Shown here: piece by piece, positions 54,873 through 64,000 of the stretch
How positions within the stretch are numbered: the stretch's first letter is position 1
Layout: every line of letters starts with the position of its first letter
Source of the DNA: CALMFG01 sp963666035
Lineage (GTDB): Bacteria; Bacillota; Clostridia; Christensenellales; CALMFG01
Direction of reading: 5' to 3'
Assembly: GCA_963666035.2 (NCBI GenBank)
Contig: CAXXJI010000007.1
Location: forward strand, 310,001 to 374,000
Length of the DNA: 64,000 nucleotides
Program-made: the position numbers and the translations under genes
The notes under the pieces: generated by a model
Seen by the model: only the letters and a program-made list of their open reading frames with translations
Told to the model about the DNA's origin: nothing
Databases searched by the model: none

Positions 54873-55715
54873 ATGAAAAAAAACTATTTAATGATATGTG
54901 TGCTGATGTTGATCATGATAACTGCGGTTCCCGTTTATGCGGCCGATACGGAAGTGATTGTCAGCAAGAGTGAACATCGCAGTTTTACTTTTGAGACTAC
55001 AAAAACGGTGGTTGATGTGGCTGTAGTGGTTGAAGACGTAGAGGACATTTATGCGTTTAGCCTGTCAATGGATTACGATCCAGCCAAAGTGGCTGTGGAG
55101 GCGATCGGTACGGGCAATATATTCACTGGGTTTAAAGCGGCACAGATTAAAAATGTGATTGATGCGGATAACGGAACGGCTCTGTTTATGCAAACATTGC
55201 TTGCGACGGAAAAAGGTGTGGATACAGGGGGAACGTTATGTGTCATCCGATTGGCTCTGCCAGTCGGAAGTTATGAATTAAACCAACTAGGCATCAAGAT
55301 TCAGCTGGTCAACTCAGTGCCCGAATACTTGGATGTAAAAGTATCTGGTGGGGCGATCATTGTGGAAGAGACACCGGCAGACCAAACACAGGCGCCGACA
55401 CCAACGCCGTTCGCGGCGGATACGGGCATGGTGTCGGTGAGTGAAGCGGAAGCAGAAATTGCTGAGACCGAGCTAAAAACTTCTGATATATATTCTGAGA
55501 CGAATCCACAGGAAATGGAAACGGTGCCGGAACAGGAAGCTGGTATAGCCGCTTTGCCGGAAAAGCCCGAGGAAGAAACAAGGGCTCATGAAACCGCGGT
55601 CAAGCGTGGCTTGCCCACTTGGTTGATGATTCTCGTTTCAGCGGCGGGGGTACTGCTGACTGGGGGCGGGATATTGATTTACTATCGGAAAATCAGCCAG
55701 AGGAAAAGAAAGTAG
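54873..55715 (+). CDS. membrane-anchored single-cohesin protein (anchoring scaffoldin)
   Basis: 280 residues. Signal peptide (1-22); cohesin (~25-165, VVVEDVEDIYAFSLSMDYDP, FMQTLLATEKGVDTGGTLCV, VSGGAIIVEE); an acidic Pro/Thr/Glu spacer (~170-245); and a C-terminal membrane helix (LPTWLMILVSAAGVLLTGGG) with a basic stop-transfer tail (RKISQRKRK). The arrangement puts one cohesin on the cell surface and would hold a dockerin protein there. 29 bases after the 49450 gene, AGTAGGAG upstream. No LPXTG motif. It is the anchor of this system by layout. Confidence 0.85.
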   Translation: MKKNYLMICVLMLIMITAVPVYAADTEVIVSKSEHRSFTFETTKTVVDVAVVVEDVEDIYAFSLSMDYDPAKVAVEAIGTGNIFTGFKAAQIKNVIDADNGTALFMQTLLATEKGVDTGGTLCVIRLALPVGSYELNQLGIKIQLVNSVPEYLDVKVSGGAIIVEETPADQTQAPTPTPFAADTGMVSVSEAEAEIAETELKTSDIYSETNPQEMETVPEQEAGIAALPEKPEEETRAHETAVKRGLPTWLMILVSAAGVLLTGGGILIYYRKISQRKRK

Positions 55716-55783
55716 AATAGGCAAGTCTTTAGAATATCAGTTTTTTAGAGTTAACATATAGCGAAAAGCTAAAGGGATAGAGC

Positions 55784-58700
55784 ATGAAAAGATACTTGAT
55801 TGTAATTGTATTCATATTGATTTTGTTTTCGGCGGTGACTGCGAATGCGGAGGAGACAGATGACGATCTTGGCATGGGAGGATTGACCCCAAAAAGCTCT
55901 GATTTTTCCGGAGGCGATGGTTCTGTCAATAATCCTTTTCTCATCAACACAGTGGAACAGCTGCAATTGATCGACGCATACGATCATATGAATTTTAAAT
56001 TAGGTAATGATATCGACATGCAGGGTGTGGAATGGTATTCAATTTATGATTATTATGGTGTTCTCGATGGTGATAATCATTGGCTTTATAATTACTCTTC
56101 ATCGCAAACACTTCCTTCACTATTTAATAACTTAATGGGAAGTGCGGTTGTTAAGAACCTTCAAGTAGAAATGGTATATAACGAAGTGACCATTTTAAGC
56201 TTATCTGCTATCGCTATTGATAACAACGGCTTGATTGAAAACTGTCATGTTCTTTTGGATATTAGTGATACGGGAGGGTCGGACGGCGTGTTTGGTATTG
56301 CGCATCGGAACAGTGACACAGGTATTATCCGTAACTGTGCGGTATCCGGTACGATGTCCGGGCTGACGTATGCGGCGGGCATTACGCAATGGAATGATGG
56401 TTTAATTGAAGGCTGCTTTTGCGATTTACAAATCAGCTCGCAGATAGCGGGCGGATTAGTCTATAGCACAGGTGAAGACTCGATTATCAGAAATTGTTTT
56501 GTGTTTGCAGATATTACAGGAAAAAGCTATCTTGGCGGTTTTATAAAGAATGTAGAGGATAATGCCTGTGTTGAAAACTGCTATGCGGTAGGCAGCGTCA
56601 CCGCGACGAATACCATATCATATCAAAATGGCGGGTTTGTCAGCGATATCAACGGAAATGGGATTGTTCAGAACTGCTTTGCTAACGTAGACGTTTCAGC
56701 TTCTGGATATTCCGAAGCGTATGATTTTTGCGGTAACGGAGAGATTGGAGAGATTGATGCCGTCATCAACTGCTATGCGAAAGGGAGCGGTATTAATTAT
56801 CAAAGCGCAAGCACGTATTCCAGTGGTGTCTTCAGTATGTGGGATACGGATGAAATATGGGGGATTTCAGCAAACTGCAATTACGGATATCCCTACATCA
56901 GAAATAATGCCTATTCAGCACAATTGCTGGAAGGGGATGTACCGGTTTATTATCAGGTTTTTTTTAATCTGAATGGCGGAACCGTTGGCCTGCCTGTGAC
57001 GCAGCATATTATAGAAGGCGGGATGGCTGTAAAACCTGCAAATCCTTCTCGCAATGGTTATCGGTTTAAGGGCTGGTATACTAATCGAGAACTGAAAGGG
57101 ATTCCGTACTTTTTGTTCCCGACCGGATTGCCTACACAATTGGTTACTAAAAATATTACGCTTTATGCAAAGTGGGATAGATTTGATGATAACAGACTTA
57201 ATCTGAACAGCGATGTTTTTACATGGGGGAACTTTAACGGACATTTTTATAGCAGTGTTAATAGTAATGGGACTGTTCAGACTGGAGAATATGTTTTATC
57301 GAGCGAGTATTTTGAGTTATTAAAGGAGCAATTCCCATATGTTTCTTTAAGTCGGAGCAGTATTTCTCGGGCTAAATTGAAAGTCAAGCTCAAAGAGGAA
57401 TGGGGTGGATCATGCTTTGGAATAAGTACTGTTGTAGCGTTATCAAAAGCAGGCGTATTGGATTATAATATTCCGAAATTTGACAAGCCCAAATATAGTA
57501 ATGTGAATTCCAGTATTATTAACTTCTATCATTTTTCACAATATGTAAAAGAGATTTATTCTAAGAACCATTCAATTAGTAGTGGAGATTATGATGAAGT
57601 GATAAGTGCGGTTCAAAACGTAAAAAATGGCGGAATGCCCGTTCTGCTGGCTTTGATGCTGATTGATGAGGATGGAAGTACCTCCCAGCATTCTGTGATT
57701 GGTTATGATTACGGCGAATCATTCGTGGCAGGCAGGCTTGTGCAGAAAATAAAGATTTGGGATCCCAACAATTTAGAGATAATTGAGGATGAAGAAGGGG
57801 ATTGGGTAATCAGGGAAATTGAAGGAAAAAATCGGTGGGTATATTTCCCTGATTCTATTGAGCAAAACTATAGTATTGTGAGGAGCACTGAGCCGCTGTA
57901 TATGATCCTCGGGGATGGAACGGTTACGTTTGAACCGAAAAACTATTATCAGGCAAAGATCATCGGGATGATAGATAACCAGGGTGATTTCCCAGTTAAC
58001 TTATACGAGGAGATTGGAGAAAGGCCAAGTTATAGAAGCTCTAGTTTAGACATAGCAAATGATATTGATATCTATTCGCGCGAAGGCGAAGATTATATCC
58101 AATTGGATGTAGAATATGAGAACTTCACGATTACCAATTCTTACGGTCAGACGGCCGTAGTGAACGGCATGGACTATACAGGTGATTTGGAGATTCTGTC
58201 GGCATACCCGGAAAATGAAATTGGATATGAACCCGAATATGTCTATGTGCTGCCAGCCGGAACGACATACACCATTGTCCAAAGCGAAGATGCAGATTTA
58301 ACATCCTATAAAACCATCTTCGAAAATGCAGATGATAGTGCAGGCTATTTGGATATGATCGAATCCGATCTGCCGGGAACCATCGTCTTTAGCGCAGACG
58401 GAACTTTTTCTACCAGCTACAATCAGGCAGCCATCCAGACGGTTTCCACCACGCGAAACGACAGCACAACGCCCTGGTATACCACTGAGGTGACCGCACT
58501 TGAAACAGGGTTGACGGTGAGCAATGAGGCTGGGGAAGCGACAGTGACAGCCGCGGACGGAAGTCTGGACAATACCGGGCTTACGGTCAGCAACGACTAC
58601 AACGACATTGAAGTGGTTTTGGACACGGATGAAGGCAGTGTTGTGACATCATATTCCGAAGCCAGTGATGCGCTGAAAGTTAAGGATATTGGAGAGACGG

Positions 58701-59290
58701 GAGAAATCGCTTCGGCAGATATGCTGTACTCGGTCAACTTTAATACCTATGGTGGGAGCTTGGTGGAAGCGCAGGCTAACCTTGCGGCGGGTTCGGCGAT
58801 TATAGCACCCGAAGATCCGACCATGCCGGGATGTTTGTTTGGCGGATGGTATCAGGATGCGGATTGCACGGAAGGTAACACATGGGATTTCGAAACAGAT
58901 GTGATCATTGAAGACATGGCGCTGCATGCCAAGTGGGATATTGATGAGGATTATACCCGTGTGCTCACTTTTCGGTCAACCGAGAGTGAGGATATGATGG
59001 TGCTGGTGGTCACCGGCGGCAGTCTGGAAGAAACGCCGAATGTGCCTGTGCGCCCGGGATATGATGGTGTGTGGGACGTCCAGGATTACCAGAACATCAC
59101 AGAAGATATGCTGATTGAAGCGGTTTATACACTGAAGGATGTGGATTTTAATACAAGCGGCGAAATTGATTTGCTGGATTTGGCTTTGTTGGCGCAAGAG
59201 TATGGCACCGACGTACACATGTTTGATCTTAATGAAGACGGCGTTGTCAATCTATTCGATCTGATATTGATGGTTCAACGGATTGCATGA
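55784..59290 (+). CDS. secreted cysteine peptidase with GLUG, InlB-type repeats and dockerin
   Basis: 1168 residues. Signal peptide (1-23); a beta-helix of GLUG-like repeats (~60-365, IIRNCAVSGTMSG, AGGLVYSTGE); InlB/Listeria-Bacteroides repeat (~385-465, NLNGGTVG...FKGWYTNRELK); a papain-like domain (~530-705) with GGSCFGISTVVAL (Cys), QHSVIGYDYG (His) and IWDPNNLE (Asn/Asp); further beta domains; a second InlB repeat (~985-1050, FNTYGGSL...GGWYQDADC); and a C-terminal dockerin (DFNTSGEIDLLD, DLNEDGVVNLFD). Both calcium loops are nearly canonical. It should attach by its dockerin to the 49450 or 54873 cohesin and cut proteins at the surface. Confidence 0.84.
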   Translation: MKRYLIVIVFILILFSAVTANAEETDDDLGMGGLTPKSSDFSGGDGSVNNPFLINTVEQLQLIDAYDHMNFKLGNDIDMQGVEWYSIYDYYGVLDGDNHWLYNYSSSQTLPSLFNNLMGSAVVKNLQVEMVYNEVTILSLSAIAIDNNGLIENCHVLLDISDTGGSDGVFGIAHRNSDTGIIRNCAVSGTMSGLTYAAGITQWNDGLIEGCFCDLQISSQIAGGLVYSTGEDSIIRNCFVFADITGKSYLGGFIKNVEDNACVENCYAVGSVTATNTISYQNGGFVSDINGNGIVQNCFANVDVSASGYSEAYDFCGNGEIGEIDAVINCYAKGSGINYQSASTYSSGVFSMWDTDEIWGISANCNYGYPYIRNNAYSAQLLEGDVPVYYQVFFNLNGGTVGLPVTQHIIEGGMAVKPANPSRNGYRFKGWYTNRELKGIPYFLFPTGLPTQLVTKNITLYAKWDRFDDNRLNLNSDVFTWGNFNGHFYSSVNSNGTVQTGEYVLSSEYFELLKEQFPYVSLSRSSISRAKLKVKLKEEWGGSCFGISTVVALSKAGVLDYNIPKFDKPKYSNVNSSIINFYHFSQYVKEIYSKNHSISSGDYDEVISAVQNVKNGGMPVLLALMLIDEDGSTSQHSVIGYDYGESFVAGRLVQKIKIWDPNNLEIIEDEEGDWVIREIEGKNRWVYFPDSIEQNYSIVRSTEPLYMILGDGTVTFEPKNYYQAKIIGMIDNQGDFPVNLYEEIGERPSYRSSSLDIANDIDIYSREGEDYIQLDVEYENFTITNSYGQTAVVNGMDYTGDLEILSAYPENEIGYEPEYVYVLPAGTTYTIVQSEDADLTSYKTIFENADDSAGYLDMIESDLPGTIVFSADGTFSTSYNQAAIQTVSTTRNDSTTPWYTTEVTALETGLTVSNEAGEATVTAADGSLDNTGLTVSNDYNDIEVVLDTDEGSVVTSYSEASDALKVKDIGETGEIASADMLYSVNFNTYGGSLVEAQANLAAGSAIIAPEDPTMPGCLFGGWYQDADCTEGNTWDFETDVIIEDMALHAKWDIDEDYTRVLTFRSTESEDMMVLVVTGGSLEETPNVPVRPGYDGVWDVQDYQNITEDMLIEAVYTLKDVDFNTSGEIDLLDLALLAQEYGTDVHMFDLNEDGVVNLFDLILMVQRIA

Positions 59291-59449
59291 TGATGTGGAT
59301 GATATCCATAGAGTGGTTTGAAAACAAACATCCAAGCTTTTTATTAAATCAGACGATCACGGCACCGTGAAGTTTCAGGGAAAAAACCAAAAGATGATGG
59401 AAGATATTTTGGATTAAAGCGGAAAAAAAGTGCACGGAAGAGGGACGGC

Positions 59450-62400
59450 ATGAAAAAGAAAATTCTGTATGGTGTTGTGACGCTGGGAGTACTGATCGGT
59501 GTCGTACTGGGAGGCACACCGACGGCCATGGCCGGCGATCTGATCATTGAAGATAATATGGTTACCGGGTATACAGGGGATCCGGTCGATTTGGTGATCC
59601 CTGACGGCGTCTTAGGGATCAGTGATTACGCGTTCGAAGATTGCCTAACCTTGGAAACCGTTGAAATGCCGGACAGTGTAACCAGCATTGGGGAAAGTGC
59701 TTTTTGCGGCTGTGCTGTGCTGCGAAGTGTGAAAATGTCGGATGAAATGCTTACAATCGGAAGTTTTGCGTTTTCCAATTGCAGTTCGCTTGCCAGCATC
59801 ACCATCCCTGAAAAGGTAAACGTAATCAACGATTTTGCATTTATGCTTTGCGTTGAACTGACCAGTGTGACCTTTGAAGGAACATTCACTGAAATTGGAA
59901 CCTTTGCATTCTCAAACTGCCAGAAACTCGAAAGCGTTACACTTCAAGGGGATGATCTCGTTATCTCCGACTTCGCATTCCAGAACTGTTTTGCCTTGCA
60001 AACTGTGGATGTGACAGGCGGCATCAGCGAAATAAAAATGTATACATTTCAGCAATGCACAAGCCTCAGCAGCGTTTCGCTGCCGTGCAATGATGCCGTG
60101 ATTGATATGTGGGTATTTGATGAATGCACTAGTTTAACTGAAGTCAATATTTCGGGTACGGTAACGAGTCTCGGCATTTATGCATTTAAGGATTGCATTA
60201 AATTGATCGACATTACAATTCCTATGAAGGATGCGAGTATCGGAATATTTGCTTTTATGAACTGCTATAATCTGTCGCATGTTAAATTCGAAGGCAGTGT
60301 CAGCATTCTTTCCGATTTTGCTTTTCTGAACTGCAAAAAGCTGACCAGTGTGGAGTTCCCTGCTGGCCTGATGGATTATGGTTTGAATACCTTTACCGGC
60401 TGTGTCTCTTTGGAAACACTTATTTTGCCGGAAGGAATGACAACCATTGGTTCGGGACTTTTTGACGGCTGTACTGCTTTGAAAAACATTGTTCTACCCC
60501 ATTCGATCACCAGTATCCAAAGGAATGCATTTAAAGGCTGTGCGTCATTGACGTCTATTATTCTGCCGGACGGGCTCACAGAGATTGGAGAAAGTGCGTT
60601 TCAGAATTGCTCCAGACTTGAAAGCATTGTGATACCGGATGGTGTCAGCCGTATTGAGCCGAGAACTTTTTTGAATTGCCGCTCGCTGAAGCGCATTGAT
60701 ATACCGGCAGCTGTTGTTTTTATTGACGCAACTGCCTTTGTGGGATGCCATGAAGACCTTAGCATTTATGCGTCCCCTGAGTCATACGCCGCAGATTTTG
60801 CGCATGATCATGGTATCAGTCTAAATGGGCAGCCGGTGGTAATGTATGAGAGTCAAGCTACGGTTGGAAATTCGCAATTTGGGGTGCAGGTTATCGACCA
60901 TGAATCGAGATGTGGTATTGAAGGCGCGCAGGTCACGATCGCCGAACTGGGAACAGTATACTCAAATGCTGATGGTTATGCGATTTTTGAAGATGTGAAT
61001 TTTGAATCGTCGACTGAATGTGATGTGAACATTGTGGTGGATGAGGACTATTTTAATGCGGAGCGATCGATGAAGGTTTTTGGGGGCAGAGTTGTCTGCA
61101 CGTATGTTTTTAGAAAGTCGATCATTCCGACAGCAGGCAAATTCTACGATGCGGAAACCGGTGAGGATATTCTTTATGCCGACAGAACAGTCTATGAAAA
61201 TGACGGTGCGGAGAAAGAATACATCATGGAAGGCCATTGCAGCAGTTATGCAATTACAGAGTATCGGATTATACAAAACGGGATTATCAGGTTCCGAAAC
61301 AGCAGCGGTGTATTTGATATTGATTTTTCGCGGGACTTTGATGCAGGGTACAGAATTTACGTTCAAGTCGTTGATATCAACGGAAATACCTCTACGCCGC
61401 AGGAGATCGGTCTGAAGGTAAAAACAAAACCGAGCGATTTTACTTTTTTGGATCCGTATACGTTATCGCTTGAGTTGGAACACTCGGTTCCGGATAAAGT
61501 ACCTTTCATTGGTGGAACGGATATAAAATTGGGTATTTCGGATGTATTGCCATTAGTCATAGATTTAAAGGATAGTGTTTTTGAAATCTATATCGGCATC
61601 AGCGCAGAAGACTTGAGCGCAGAAAAAAAATCCTGGATTCAGGCACTTGCAAGTAAGGACAAAAAGCTTTCAAAGCTTGATGCGAATAAACCGTTTAGTG
61701 CCGGTTATGGGGAATTATCATATGCGCTGTACGGGTATGGAAAAGGGTATATACAAAACGGAGTACTTCAAGCCGCGAGCGTTGATATGGTGATCAATGT
61801 GGGCGGTGAATATGTTTATACATGGTACTTTTTCCCAGGCGGGATACCGGTGTACGCACAACTTGGCGGCGGCGGAGAGCTGGATACTCGGTTTGAACAC
61901 AAACTGAATTGTATCGATGGAAAATGGGTACCGGATTTTGGATATTGTGAACTTGAACCCAAGGCGTTTTTAAAAGCTGGGGCCGGCGTAGGTATAGTGG
62001 GGCTGCTTAGTGCGGGTCTTGAAGGGGAAATCGATCTGGTATGGCGAACAATATTACAGGAAAAATATAACCGGGTAACAGCCACCATAGAAGGCTCAGT
62101 CGTTGTGAATACAATCATTTTTGAGTATTCAGAAGAGTTTGCAAAACAAACATGGGTTTTGTATGAAGGGTACAAAGAAAACGAATGGGAGCAGAATACA
62201 GGATATACGCCGCAGGGGGACAAGCCCGGGCGTGATATCTATTCGAAGGAGAATTATACATTTGCTCATCGAAAGACGATATCATCTGCTTTGACAGCGA
62301 AATCAATAACGGGTCAAACCGTGGTGGAGAACAATACTTTCGGTAACCCCATGCCAAAACTGATACAGCATAATGGGACGCCTTACCTCTTCTGGCTGAC

Positions 62401-64000
62401 AGACAATAAGGCAAGAGACGAAAAAAACCGCTCCATGCTGGTTTATTCAAAACAGGTGGGCGGCGTTTGGACATCTCCCACCGCTATTGAGGATGATGGT
62501 ACCGCAGATTTTAATTTTGATATTGCCAGTGACGGTGATGAGATTTATGTGGTGTGGCAGGACAGCAGGACGATGATATCTGGAACAGAAGAGCCGGAAA
62601 TGGAGGACTACGCGGTAATCAGCGAGATATCCTTTGCCACACTTGATACGATGACAGGGGTGATGACATCTCAGCAGTTGACCGAAAATACCGGGCTTGA
62701 TGCGTATCCGCGCATTGCAAAAAAAGGAGACCAGGTTTTAATCTGTTGGGTCAGCAATGATGCAAGCGATTATTTTTTGAACACTGGGACGAATACTGTG
62801 TATTCAGTGCTGATGGAGGATGGTGTTCTTGGGGAACCGGCAGTGGTTGTTTCAACAGCCGAAGCGGTTGCCGATCTTGATGCAGGGTTCTTAAACGACG
62901 ATTATTATGTGGTGTATTCTCTAGACACAGATTGTGACTTTTCAACAAGCGCGGACAGAGAAATTTATTATCAGGAGAATACGGAGGATGTCGTTAAGCT
63001 CACCGATAACGAAGTCATCGATTCAAAACCCTATTTCACTGAGTTCGACGGAGATGATTATCTGTTCTGGTACAGCAATGGAAACATCTATTATACGGAC
63101 AGTATTGGCGACACACCGACGGCGGTTTTTGCGGCGAATGATACCGGTGTCAGCGACCAGATAGAGGTGGTTGAAGGGGATGGCGCCGTGAAGATGATTT
63201 GGAACGGTACCATCAAGGGTAATACGGAAATTACAACAGGGGTTTTTGCCTCCAACCTGAATGATGACGGGACCTGGTCTATGCCATATTTGTTGTCTGA
63301 GATTGGGCATATGGCTTCGCTGCCTTCCGGTTATATGGATGGTTCTGAGGCAGTGCTTGGGTACAGCCGTGTTGCTGCGGATATCACTGGTGTTGTGGTC
63401 AGCACAGCAACTGAAGATCAGGATATTATCATGGAAGATATTTATTTTGAGGACGTGATACCGGATGAGAACTTGAATTTGCGAATTTTGGCAACCAACG
63501 CCGGAATGGCGGACATCGACAGCGTGGATGTGGTGGCGTATCGAAATGAATCTGAGATATATCGCGAGACTATCTTATGCGATCTGCCGGTTGGCAAAAC
63601 CGTGACCATTGAAACCACAGAATTCACCGTTCCAATGGACATCAATACGTTGGATGAAATGACGGTGGGGCTTGAGGTCATCGGGGATGTTGACACGTCC
63701 AATAATCAGCTGGTTGTTGATCTGACCCAGCCAGATTTGTTTATCGAAGTTGATAAAGCGTTTCATGACGGTGAATATACCGGAAATATTTTGGTTGGAA
63801 ACGCTTCATATTTTACGGCAGATGCTGTGTTGAACATCAGAGCGGATGTTGAAGACGGGATGATTTTGAAAACCTATCCTCTGACTGAAATAAATAATGA
63901 CGAGAATCTATACTTTAGCATAAGCCTTGATGATTTACTGGAGCAGACAGAAGACGACGTGCTCTACTTTACGCTTGAAAGCGAAAATGAGGAAAGCGCC
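59450..64000 (+). CDS. giant secreted BspA-type LRR protein (3' end outside window)
   Basis: Open from ATG 59450 (GAGGGACGGC upstream) to the last base, 1517 codons so far. Signal peptide (MKKKILYGVVTLGVLIGVV, cut near TAMA); BspA-like/LRR_5 repeats (~30-450, VISDFAFQNC, LTSIILPDGLTEIGESAFQN) of about 23 residues ending in the usual SPESYAADFAHDHGI cap; a carboxypeptidase-regulatory-like or Ig-like domain (~470-540); a long beta domain; a region (~960-1330) with repeated DEIYVVWQDSR, DYLFWYSNGNIYY blocks like a beta-propeller; and CARDB-like repeats at the end (NLNLRILATNAGMADIDSV). A dockerin or anchor may lie beyond the window. The preceding 159 bases show only a 30-codon stretch without a start. 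Confidence 0.8.
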   Translation, partial: MKKKILYGVVTLGVLIGVVLGGTPTAMAGDLIIEDNMVTGYTGDPVDLVIPDGVLGISDYAFEDCLTLETVEMPDSVTSIGESAFCGCAVLRSVKMSDEMLTIGSFAFSNCSSLASITIPEKVNVINDFAFMLCVELTSVTFEGTFTEIGTFAFSNCQKLESVTLQGDDLVISDFAFQNCFALQTVDVTGGISEIKMYTFQQCTSLSSVSLPCNDAVIDMWVFDECTSLTEVNISGTVTSLGIYAFKDCIKLIDITIPMKDASIGIFAFMNCYNLSHVKFEGSVSILSDFAFLNCKKLTSVEFPAGLMDYGLNTFTGCVSLETLILPEGMTTIGSGLFDGCTALKNIVLPHSITSIQRNAFKGCASLTSIILPDGLTEIGESAFQNCSRLESIVIPDGVSRIEPRTFLNCRSLKRIDIPAAVVFIDATAFVGCHEDLSIYASPESYAADFAHDHGISLNGQPVVMYESQATVGNSQFGVQVIDHESRCGIEGAQVTIAELGTVYSNADGYAIFEDVNFESSTECDVNIVVDEDYFNAERSMKVFGGRVVCTYVFRKSIIPTAGKFYDAETGEDILYADRTVYENDGAEKEYIMEGHCSSYAITEYRIIQNGIIRFRNSSGVFDIDFSRDFDAGYRIYVQVVDINGNTSTPQEIGLKVKTKPSDFTFLDPYTLSLELEHSVPDKVPFIGGTDIKLGISDVLPLVIDLKDSVFEIYIGISAEDLSAEKKSWIQALASKDKKLSKLDANKPFSAGYGELSYALYGYGKGYIQNGVLQAASVDMVINVGGEYVYTWYFFPGGIPVYAQLGGGGELDTRFEHKLNCIDGKWVPDFGYCELEPKAFLKAGAGVGIVGLLSAGLEGEIDLVWRTILQEKYNRVTATIEGSVVVNTIIFEYSEEFAKQTWVLYEGYKENEWEQNTGYTPQGDKPGRDIYSKENYTFAHRKTISSALTAKSITGQTVVENNTFGNPMPKLIQHNGTPYLFWLTDNKARDEKNRSMLVYSKQVGGVWTSPTAIEDDGTADFNFDIASDGDEIYVVWQDSRTMISGTEEPEMEDYAVISEISFATLDTMTGVMTSQQLTENTGLDAYPRIAKKGDQVLICWVSNDASDYFLNTGTNTVYSVLMEDGVLGEPAVVVSTAEAVADLDAGFLNDDYYVVYSLDTDCDFSTSADREIYYQENTEDVVKLTDNEVIDSKPYFTEFDGDDYLFWYSNGNIYYTDSIGDTPTAVFAANDTGVSDQIEVVEGDGAVKMIWNGTIKGNTEITTGVFASNLNDDGTWSMPYLLSEIGHMASLPSGYMDGSEAVLGYSRVAADITGVVVSTATEDQDIIMEDIYFEDVIPDENLNLRILATNAGMADIDSVDVVAYRNESEIYRETILCDLPVGKTVTIETTEFTVPMDINTLDEMTVGLEVIGDVDTSNNQLVVDLTQPDLFIEVDKAFHDGEYTGNILVGNASYFTADAVLNIRADVEDGMILKTYPLTEINNDENLYFSISLDDLLEQTEDDVLYFTLESENEESA

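Noticed and set aside
59291..59449. Possible small gene (30 codons ending at 59418)
   Set aside because: No start codon or ribosome site; may be a remnant, too short to name.
1..64000. CRISPR array, insertion sequence, integrase or rRNA/tRNA genes
   Set aside because: No regularly spaced direct repeats, transposase or recombinase motifs, or RNA gene cores were seen on either strand.

Overview
The window reads as the genome of an anaerobic, Gram-positive, low-to-mid GC bacterium of the Clostridia type (Bacillota). Reasons: strong AGGAGG-type ribosome sites, TTGAnn-17-TATAAT promoters, lipobox lipoproteins, an oxygen-sensitive glycyl-radical enzyme with its activase, a YesM/YesN regulator pair, cohesin and dockerin modules, and a phage tail module of the type found in Gram-positive siphoviruses. 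Genus cannot be read from the sequence.

Region 1 (1-18.8 kb) is a phage-tail-like cluster into which an array of cassettes is built. The tail part has a G/GT chaperone pair with an intact -1 slippery site, a short Ala/Pro-rich protein in the tape-measure slot, Dit, a Gp37-like tail-tip protein, a LamG-bearing fibre, a CD1375-type microprotein, an M15 endolysin and two holin-like proteins. Three genes (992, 3937, 9153) share a DEFGN N-terminus and a common middle domain. They end in different hydrolase-like domains: two C39-like cysteine peptidases and one NlpC/P60. Each is followed at once by a secreted lipoprotein (beta-propeller-like or leucine-rich repeat). Each cassette ends in the same UUCG-type terminator, and two are preceded by a truncated copy of the chaperone gene. 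I infer a polymorphic effector plus lipoprotein (possibly immunity) array that grew by duplication inside a tail operon. No capsid, portal, terminase or integrase gene is visible.

Region 2 (18.8-20.6 kb) is mostly non-coding, with a GC-rich hairpin element and one small YciI-like gene. Region 3 (20.6-25.7 kb) is a 1704-residue secreted repeat protein. Region 4 (25.8-28.5 kb) is a three-gene acyl-transfer operon: a DltX-like microprotein, an SGNH-type membrane protein and an MBOAT acyltransferase, without DltA or DltC. Region 5 (28.9-40.5 kb) is a carbohydrate operon: RbsBAC-type importer, DhaK, DhaL, a fucose-isomerase-like protein and an RpiB-like isomerase. It is followed by a YesM/YesN two-component system with its own sugar-binding lipoprotein. 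Region 6 (40.6-46.0 kb) has a dehydratase-type glycyl-radical enzyme and DeoR regulator, divergent from the activase and a ROK kinase.

Region 7 (46.2-64 kb) is a cohesin-dockerin surface system with no glycoside hydrolase in view. It has a secreted LCAT-like lipase with dockerin, a 1797-residue repeat protein with an N-terminal cohesin, a small membrane-anchored cohesin protein, a papain-like cysteine peptidase with dockerin, and a large BspA-type LRR protein that runs off the window.

Data caution: almost every broken frame (3937, 27180, 45014 and 46414 genes) is restored by deleting one base from a short homopolymer run. This points to sequencing or assembly errors rather than pseudogenes, densest at 45.2-48.3 kb.
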